A stretch of DNA of 15,188 bases from Lachnospiraceae bacterium (GTDB lineage Bacteria; Bacillota_A; Clostridia; Lachnospirales; Lachnospiraceae): assembly GCA_024691045.1 (NCBI GenBank), contig JAILOC010000062.1:1-15188 (forward strand), written 5' to 3'. The notes beneath the pieces were generated by a model. That model saw only the letters and a program-made list of their open reading frames with translations. It made no database searches and was not told the DNA's origin. Both the position numbers and the translations under genes were made by a program. Positions 6,603 through 13,200 of the stretch are shown one piece after another; position 1 is the first letter of the stretch, and each line of letters opens with the position of its first letter.

Positions 6603-7130
6603 ATGGGTTCTTTGGCAAAAACCATTGCACAGGCATTTGTGCAAAATACGATGACACAGTATTTCGGATGCTTCATTATCTCAATGATACCTCTTATCGA
6701 ACTCAGAGGCGCTATCCCGATAGCATACTGGTTCCGCGGAATGAATCCTGAGTTCAATATCGTTCTCGGGTATGTGATAATAGCGATCGGAAATATGCTT
6801 CCCGTTCCGATCATCTTTTTCTTTGCAAGAAAGGTTCTTGAATGGGGAAAGGATAAGCCGGTGATCGGTAAGTTCTTTACCTTCTGCCTGGAAAAAGGCC
6901 ATAAGGGCGGAGAGAAGCTTCAGGCAAAGGCAGGACGCGGACTCTTTGTTGCACTTCTCCTTTTTGTAGGTATCCCTCTTCCCGGCACGGGAGCATGGAC
7001 CGGAACACTTGCTGCTTCACTTCTCGATATGAAGTTTAAGGAGAGTATTACAGCTGTCATGCTCGGAGTAGCTCTTGCGGGTGTGATAATGGGAATTGCT
7101 TCCACACTTGTCTCAAGTGCAATATTCTGA
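6603..7130 (+). CDS. Small multidrug export family membrane protein (COG2426)
   Basis: This 175-aa polytopic membrane protein belongs to the family annotated as small multidrug export protein, whose real substrate is poorly defined. Family-like features are IELRGAIPIA near residues 32-41, a short re-entrant or helix segment, and GIPLPGTGAWTGTLAA (123-138) before the last helices. About four or five hydrophobic segments are visible (20-32, 52-75, 112-124, 129-141, 150-172), with a basic cytoplasmic loop between (KKP/KGHKGGEK region, about 80-110). GGAG precedes ATG 6603. The 31-base gap after hisC holds no terminator, so it probably belongs to the same operon. The family call is good; the transport function is not shown by the sequence. 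Confidence 0.82.
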   Translation: MGSLAKTIAQAFVQNTMTQYFGCFIISMIPLIELRGAIPIAYWFRGMNPEFNIVLGYVIIAIGNMLPVPIIFFFARKVLEWGKDKPVIGKFFTFCLEKGHKGGEKLQAKAGRGLFVALLLFVGIPLPGTGAWTGTLAASLLDMKFKESITAVMLGVALAGVIMGIASTLVSSAIF

Positions 7131-7158
7131 GGATGACTTTTGGCAATCGGACAGATCT

Positions 7159-7992
7159 ATGAGTTCAGACAGAATGTGCGTGACAAATACATATCAGGCA
7201 TTCGCTTCGGTTTATGACAAACTGATGAACGATGTTCCGTATGATGAATGGGCCCAAAGAATAGACCGAGACATCAGAAAATACGGTGTGTCTGAAACAT
7301 CGGGCGATAGGAGAGAAGCCGCATCCGAAGAAGAAGCCGTTCTCGCGAGCGAAAGAGATCTTGTCGTGGATCTTGCGTGCGGAACGGGTGTTGTTACGAG
7401 GAAACTGTTCGATAAAGGCTATGATGTCTTCGGTGTCGACATATCTTCCGAGATGCTCTCACGGGCGGCGGATTCCGACGAAGAGCGCGGCATCATGTAT
7501 CTGAACCAGGATATATGTGAACTTGATCTGTATTCGACCATAGGAACCGCAGTCTGTATCTGTGACAGTCTGAATTATCTTCTTTCGGATGAGGAGCTTG
7601 AAGCGGCTTTTGCCGGTGTTTCAAATTTCCTTTATCCCGGCGGAGTATTTATTTTCGACTGCAATACCTCTTACAAATACAGGGAGGCGATCGGTGAATC
7701 AACCATTGCTGAAGCGGGAGACGATGTATCCTTCATCTGGGACAATTACTACGATGAGGATGAGAACGTCAACGAATACGACCTTACACTTTTTATAAAA
7801 AGGGAAGACGGCCTGTATGAACGTGCGAAGGAGACCCATCTCCAGCGCGGTATCGAAAAAGAAGACATAGAAAGTCTTGCGTCAAAAAGCGGACTTGAGA
7901 TAATGCTCATTGCCGATTCCGATACGGACGGTGAAGTGAGCGGAGAAACCGAAAGGATCTATGCGGTCCTTAAAAAGCCTGAAAGTAAATGA
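7159..7992 (+). CDS. Class I SAM-dependent methyltransferase
   Basis: This soluble methyltransferase has a Rossmann-type SAM site: VVDLACGTGVVTRKL (residues 69-83, motif I) and VFGVDISSEML (90-100), whose Asp94 should bind the ribose. NQDIC (116-120) and CDSLNYLLS (135-143) follow in the usual places for motifs II/III. The N-terminal AFASVYDKLMNDVPYDEW is typical of the 'Y-d-x-lM-x-d-v-p-Y-e-x-W' subgroup common in Firmicutes. An acidic insert (about residues 45-65, SGDRREAASEEE) separates that segment from motif I and looks unusually long. Starts at 7159 or 7174 are both possible; neither has a strong ribosome binding site. An upstream extension from 7096 would overlap the preceding gene. 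It overlaps hslO by 4 bases. The substrate is unknown. Confidence 0.82.
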   Translation: MSSDRMCVTNTYQAFASVYDKLMNDVPYDEWAQRIDRDIRKYGVSETSGDRREAASEEEAVLASERDLVVDLACGTGVVTRKLFDKGYDVFGVDISSEMLSRAADSDEERGIMYLNQDICELDLYSTIGTAVCICDSLNYLLSDEELEAAFAGVSNFLYPGGVFIFDCNTSYKYREAIGESTIAEAGDDVSFIWDNYYDEDENVNEYDLTLFIKREDGLYERAKETHLQRGIEKEDIESLASKSGLEIMLIADSDTDGEVSGETERIYAVLKKPESK

Positions 7993-8897
7993 TGAACGAA
8001 AAGTGTAAAAAAGATTATATAGTTTCCGCAACCGCTGCGGATTACCATATCAGGGCCTTCGCGTGCACCACGCTCAACATCTGTGAAGAGTCCAGACGTC
8101 TCCACAATACCAGTCCCGTTATGAGTGCGGCGCTCGGAAGAACGCTTTCCGCCGCTGCGATGATGAGCATCATGATGAAGGGAGACGGGGACAAACTTAC
8201 GATACAGATCAAATCCGACGGACCATCCGGGGGACTTACGGTATGCGCGGATTCACACGGCAATGTCAAGGGATATACGCCCGTTCCGGATGTGATACTT
8301 CCCGCCAAGGCCAACGGTCATCTGAATGTTTCGGGTGCGATCGGAAACGGAGACCTTATCGTCGTAAAGGATCTCGGACTTAAGGAACCTTATGTCGGAA
8401 GAACCGCTCTTCAGACAGGTGAGATTGCGGAAGATATGACATATTATTTCGCGGCTTCCGAGCAGACCCCTTCATCTGTGGGGCTGGGCGTTCTCATGAA
8501 CAGGGACAATACCGTAAGATGCTCGGGCGGATTCATCATCCAGCTGATGCCTGATGCGGGTGATGATGTGATAGCCGTGATCGAGGAGAATCTTAAGAGC
8601 CTTAAGAGCGTTACGGAGATGCTCGATGAGGGACTTACTCCCGAGGATATGATAAGCGAAGTTCTTAAGGGACTCGATATCAATTTCAACGAGACCTATG
8701 ACTGTGCATATAAGTGCGACTGTTCCGACGAAAGAGTAGAGAAGGCTCTCATCAGTCTCGGCGAAAAAGAGATCGCTGCACTGATAAAAGAAAACAAGGA
8801 TGCCGAGATCCATTGCGATTTCTGCGAAAAGGATTATATCTTCGGTCCCGAAAGACTGAAGGAGATCCTGAAAAAGAGCATCAGGACCGCTAAGTGA
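7989..8897 (+). CDS. hslO: Hsp33 redox-regulated chaperone
   Basis: This is a cytoplasmic holdase chaperone activated by oxidation, when its zinc site is lost and disulfides form. The 302 residues match the family length. The N-terminal domain shows the expected pattern (ALGRTLSAAAMMS; LTIQIKSDGPSGGLTV, 70-85; GLGVLMN). The C-terminal redox switch is complete: CDC at 243-245 and CDFC at 276-279 give the CxC / CxxC zinc ligands. An extra Cys239 lies just before the first pair. The start is ATG 7989, overlapping the methyltransferase stop (ATGATGA); ATG 7992 is equally possible. Only a small hairpin lies between it and dapL, so transcription may continue into that gene. Confidence 0.96.
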   Translation: MMNEKCKKDYIVSATAADYHIRAFACTTLNICEESRRLHNTSPVMSAALGRTLSAAAMMSIMMKGDGDKLTIQIKSDGPSGGLTVCADSHGNVKGYTPVPDVILPAKANGHLNVSGAIGNGDLIVVKDLGLKEPYVGRTALQTGEIAEDMTYYFAASEQTPSSVGLGVLMNRDNTVRCSGGFIIQLMPDAGDDVIAVIEENLKSLKSVTEMLDEGLTPEDMISEVLKGLDINFNETYDCAYKCDCSDERVEKALISLGEKEIAALIKENKDAEIHCDFCEKDYIFGPERLKEILKKSIRTAK

Positions 8898-8902
8898 ATT
8901 GT

Positions 8903-8916
8903 GGGCCTTCCGGCCC
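8903..8916 (+). other. Small GC hairpin between hslO and dapL
   Basis: GGGCC (8903-8907) and GGCCC (8912-8916) form a 5-bp stem with a TTCC loop. The sequence after it is not T-rich (TGAAATAAAGG), so it is unlikely to terminate fully. It may protect or process the mRNA between hslO and dapL. Confidence 0.4.
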
Positions 8917-8936
8917 TGAAATAAAGGAGAATCAAA

Positions 8937-10151
8937 ATGGTAAAAGTAAACGATAATTATCTCAAGCTTCCCGGAAGCTATCTCTTTTCCACCATCGGAA
9001 AGAAGGTAAGAGAGTACAGTGAGGCACATCCCGATGCGAAGATCATAAGACTCGGTATCGGTGACGTCACACAGCCTCTTGCTCCCGCAATAATCGATTC
9101 CCTTCACAAAGCTGTGGATGAGATGGGCAACAAGGAAACTTTCAGGGGATACGCTCCCGATCTCGGATATGAGTTCCTCAGAAATGTCATCGCGGATACC
9201 GATTACAAAAAGAGAGGATGCGATATCTCAGCAGACGAGATCTTCGTTTCCGACGGAGCAAAGTCCGACTGTGCCAATATCCAGGAGATCTTCTCCGTGG
9301 ACAATAAGATCGCGGTGTGCGATCCCGTTTATCCCGTTTATGTTGATTCCAACGTAATGGCCGGAAGGACCGGAACCTGGGATCCCGCAACGGAGAAGTG
9401 GTCAGATGTCATCTATATGCCCTGCCTCGAAGAGAACGGATTTGCTCCCGAGCTTCCCACCGAAACTCCGGATATCATCTACCTGTGCTTCCCCAACAAC
9501 CCCACAGGATCCGCGATCACCAAGGATCAGCTTCAGAAGTGGGTTGACTACGCAAACAAGGTCGGTGCGATCATCCTTTACGATGCCGCATACGAAGCAT
9601 ATATCTCCGAGGAGAATGTTCCCCACAGCATCTACGAGTGCGAAGGAGCAAGAACCTGTGCGATCGAGTTCAGATCGTTTTCCAAGAATGCGGGCTTTAC
9701 CGGTGTAAGACTCGGATTCACCGTCATCCCCAAGGATCTTAAGGCCGGCGACACGCCCCTTCATCCCATGTGGGCAAGACGTCACGGAACCAAGTACAAC
9801 GGAGCACCCTACATCATCCAGAGAGCGGGCGAGGCCGTTTATTCCGAAGAAGGAAAGAAACAGTTAAAAGAGCAGGTTGCTTATTATATGAACAATGCCA
9901 AGGTCATCTACGAAGGATTAAAGGATGCGGGCTATCAGGTATCCGGCGGTGTAAATGCTCCCTACATCTGGCTCAAGGCTCCTAACGGAATGACCAGCTG
10001 GGAATTCTTCGATCACCTTCTCGACACCGCTCACGTTGTGGGAACGCCCGGATCGGGCTTCGGTCCCAGCGGAGAGCACTTCTTCAGACTTACGGCATTC
10101 GGCACTTACGAAAATACCGTAGAGGCTATTGAAAGAATAAAAAAACTGTGA
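8937..10151 (+). CDS. dapL: LL-diaminopimelate aminotransferase
   Basis: This PLP enzyme converts tetrahydrodipicolinate directly to LL-diaminopimelate in the short route to lysine and peptidoglycan precursors, replacing DapD/DapC/DapE. The 404 residues show DapL features in order: YLKLPGSYLFSTIGKKV at the N-terminus, IRLGIGDVTQPL (37-48), ETFRGYAPDLGYEFLR (67-82), DGAKSDCANI (106-115), FPNNPTG (185-191), YDAAYEAYI (215-223) and the catalytic Lys250 in FRSFSKNAGFTGVRLGF, with Arg258 for substrate carboxylate. These separate DapL from general aspartate aminotransferases. AAAGGAG precedes ATG 8937. Codons such as CTC, CCC, ATC and AAG are frequent, suggesting strong expression. No other lys/dap genes are in the window. 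Its 3' end contains a promoter for the next gene. Confidence 0.96.
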   Translation: MVKVNDNYLKLPGSYLFSTIGKKVREYSEAHPDAKIIRLGIGDVTQPLAPAIIDSLHKAVDEMGNKETFRGYAPDLGYEFLRNVIADTDYKKRGCDISADEIFVSDGAKSDCANIQEIFSVDNKIAVCDPVYPVYVDSNVMAGRTGTWDPATEKWSDVIYMPCLEENGFAPELPTETPDIIYLCFPNNPTGSAITKDQLQKWVDYANKVGAIILYDAAYEAYISEENVPHSIYECEGARTCAIEFRSFSKNAGFTGVRLGFTVIPKDLKAGDTPLHPMWARRHGTKYNGAPYIIQRAGEAVYSEEGKKQLKEQVAYYMNNAKVIYEGLKDAGYQVSGGVNAPYIWLKAPNGMTSWEFFDHLLDTAHVVGTPGSGFGPSGEHFFRLTAFGTYENTVEAIERIKKL

Positions 10152-10157
10152 TATAGT
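10129..10157 (+). promoter_or_regulatory. Promoter inside the dapL 3' end for the giant secreted protein
   Basis: TTGAAA (10129-10134) and TATAGT (10152-10157) are spaced by exactly 17 bases. Each differs from consensus at one position. The predicted start is near 10164, giving a leader of about 100 bases that contains the terminator at 10213-10241. Confidence 0.6.
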
Positions 10158-10212
10158 CTGACATAATTCGAAAGCAAAACTGTCAAATACGGAGACTTAT
10201 ATTTTCTCTTTT

Positions 10213-10241
10213 ACGGAGAAGATATCGGTCTCCGTTTTTTT
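10213..10241 (+). terminator. Intrinsic terminator after dapL / in the leader of the next gene
   Basis: ACGGAGA (10213-10219) pairs with TCTCCGT (10229-10235) over 7 pairs with a 9-base loop, followed by seven Ts (10235-10241). A second upstream copy, ACGGAGAC (10189-10196), can pair with GTCTCCGT (10228-10235) and form a longer-looped version. It may simply end dapL, or attenuate transcription from the promoter at 10129. Confidence 0.82.
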
Positions 10242-10253
10242 GTGTCCTGAAAC

Positions 10254-10268
10254 GGAGGTACGGATTTG
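10254..10268 (+). promoter_or_regulatory. Ribosome binding site that sets a TTG start
   Basis: GGAGG (10254-10258) lies 7 bases before TTG 10266. The first in-frame ATG, at 10278, is 19 bases away and has no ribosome binding site of its own. ACGGAG (10252-10257), which includes most of this site, is complementary to CTCCGT (10230-10235) in the terminator stem. Confidence 0.7.
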
Positions 10269-13200
10269 AAGGCTGTGATGAAGGGAAAAAGAATCAGTAA
10301 GGTAATGATGAGCGTTTTCGTAATTCTGATGTCACCTTTAAGTATCCTTATGGCGGCGTCTGCGGGACTGTCGGTGCTTGGTTCGTTGAATGCATCTGCG
10401 ATAAGCCTGCCTTCTCCGGAAAGCGTCATGACAGACTATATGGAAAATCCATATATCAGATTCTATGAAGGAAGTCAGGGGATGGCCTGGACCACGGTTC
10501 ATCCGGGCGGAAATGCTTTGTCTTCATACGGAACATATGTGTATACGGACGGAGGATATTACAGAGGCGGTGAAGGGAGAACTGTAATACCCCGGGGTGT
10601 TGTCAGCAGAAAAGAGATACAGCCCGAATTAAAACCGGGACAGCATTATTATGCGGGAGAGATAACGGATTCCGTGATACCTGTCGGAAAGTGGGTGCTC
10701 ACCCACAGTGAAGCAGGATGTATCCACGGTCCCTTTTCCGCTTGTGCCGAATATGAATATTACGGTGTGGAAGGTCTTCCGAACGTTAAGTGCCGTGGTA
10801 AATATGATTCGGGATGGATAGCATATTGTGCGGATTGCGGGCAGAGCGTTACGGGATATGTTTATACAGATGACACCTGTGTCGGAAACATAGGATATGT
10901 TTTCGCCGGAACGGATGACTTCGCTATGACACATCCTGTCCGTTATATGTTCGTGTGTCCCTTGAAGGGGGATAACCTTGAAAACGATCATGCGATCGGA
11001 ACCCATATGTGTAAATGCTTTATATCCTATAACCGCTACACCGTACGCTATAACGGAAACGGTGCCGTCCATGGCGAAATGCCCGATTCGGTTTTCTACT
11101 ACGGCGGAAGCTGTGAATATGAAGGCGTCAAAGTGTGCGGTGAGGAAAGCCTGAGGGAAAACGTCTATATAAATCCGGGATATGTTTTCGCCGGCTGGAG
11201 CGAAACACCGGACGGCTCCGCCTGTCTGGAAAACGGATGCCGGCGGGATGCGCTCGAAGATCATTTCACATATCTGAGCGGATGCGGTGATGATGCTAAT
11301 GATAAGGTGATCACACTTTATGCGGTATGGGAAAAGTGTGACAGCAGGCTTCTTATTTCGGGAGGAGCCTTCAGGGATGAACCCGGTGCATACGCCGGCG
11401 TGGCAAACGGTGAACAGGTTGAAGGAATTAATCTCATCAGCAAAGGCTACATGTATGAGACGGAGGCTGAGCCTTCGCTTTTATCGCATCCGAGGGGTTA
11501 CCGGATAGAACTGGATATGATGGGCGGGCCCGGTACGGACCCGATATGGACGGATACCGCGCTTTCGGGATGGAGTTACGGGAATATGTCCGGACTTGAT
11601 AATATGGACGGACATGTCAGGGAAGTGACATCGGACGGAAAGGTCATATATGTCCATTCATCCGAAACAGACGGAAATACGGATTGCATAACGGCACAGT
11701 GGGAAAGCATTCCTGTCACACTTCCGGATGCCCGGTATCCCGGTTATGTTTTCGAAGGATGGTATACGGCACCGGATTTTTCAAAAGAGCATTTTGCGGG
11801 GATGAACGGTGACCTGTTTGATACGGATCGCGACACCGTGCTGTATGCCCGTTTCGGATCGCTTCCTCTGAATGCCGTTCCGGATTACATGGGAAACGAA
11901 AGCTTTGGTTGGCTTCGTTATAAAGGACTTACGGATCTGAGTCTTCCGGGCACATCCGGATATGATCTGTTCAGGTATTACATATCCGGTAACGTAGGAG
12001 AAGCATGGACCGAAGCCGCACAGGATGATACCGGGGCTACGCAGGATGCGGGAAAGATTATCTGTGATGGGGAAGGTGTTTCGGAGGTGTATGCCGTAAG
12101 GCATACGGGCATATATACACTTAAGCTGTGGGGAGGAGCGGGAGCTTCTTACGGGGATTACTCCGGCGAAAACGGAGAGTTTACATCCTGTGAAGTGCTG
12201 CTGAATGAAGGGGATGTCCTTGAGATATATACGGGAAGAGCAGGCGTGTGTGAATCCGGTGATGAGGGAGTTATCTGTGAAGGCGGCGAAAGCTCTGTGA
12301 TCAGGCTGAACGGAGATCCTCTTATGATCAGCGAAGGAGGAGACGGTGCCGATTATGTGCTGAACGTAAAAAAGGAATTTGCATATACGGGAAATATAGA
12401 AACATACACCGCAGAGGCCGAAGGGGACTACACGCTGGAGGTATGGGGAGCAAGAGGCGGTGCCACGACGCACGGAAGAAATTCGGCCGGTAACGGAGGA
12501 TATGCTGCGGGTACGGTCCATCTTGAAGCGGGCAGTATTCTCTATATCTGTGCGGGCGGAAAAGACGGATATAACGGAGGGGGAAGCGGAGGAAGAGATG
12601 CGTACGGAAACCGCGGTGGAAGCGGAGGAGGTGCTACACATATCGCGGGCGTATCGGGACTGCTCAGGAATCTTTCGGTTTCCAGGGAAGAGATATACAT
12701 CGTGGCCGGAGGCGGCGGAGGAAGCGGTGGTTCAAATGCAACCTCAGGTGAAGGCGGAGGGCTTGTCGGCGGAACGGGAACCTCTCCGTGGCCCGGAGGA
12801 CAAGGTACTGCAACCGGAGGAACCCAGACCGGCCCCGGAGGCGGCAGGAGAGGAATGGGGAGCTTTGGCTGCGGTGGAAGCGGTTATTCATATCAGGATG
12901 ACGATTATGCAGTCATAACCAACGGCGGCGGCGGAGGCGGCTGGTACGGCGGCGGAGGAGGAACGGTGGATAATTTCTCTTACGGCTGCGGTGGCGGCGG
13001 AGGAAGCGGATACATCGGCGGAGTCGAAAACGGGGAAATGCGAAGCGGCGTATGCGGAGGTAACGGACACGCAATGATCACATGCTCTGTCAATATCACG
13101 GGATTGGGAAAAAGCGGTGAAGATACTGCGTTTTACTCCGAAGGGATCCTGTACAGAAATCTCAGGGTGTTGTCCCATGATGAGAGCATTTATCCTGAGG

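Noticed and set aside
7096..7158. N-terminal extension of the methyltransferase into the preceding gene
   Set aside because: The family's N-terminal segment begins after 7159, and the extension overlaps the export-protein gene without a ribosome binding site.
7989..8897. Hsp33 as an unusual find in an apparent anaerobe
   Set aside because: Hsp33 is common in anaerobic Clostridia, and this one has the normal four zinc ligands and length.
8903..8916. Intrinsic terminator between hslO and dapL
   Set aside because: The stem is only 5 bp and is followed by TGAAATAAAGG rather than a T-tract.
12460..12918. Alternative + strand frame within the glycine-rich region, Glu/Arg/Ala-rich
   Set aside because: It is a by-product of GGA/GGC-rich codons read one base off; the glycine-rich frame is continuous with the rest of the giant protein.
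12550..13060. GGA/GGC-rich stretch as a CRISPR or non-coding satellite
   Set aside because: No regular repeat-spacer unit is present and the codons form a continuous glycine-rich protein domain.
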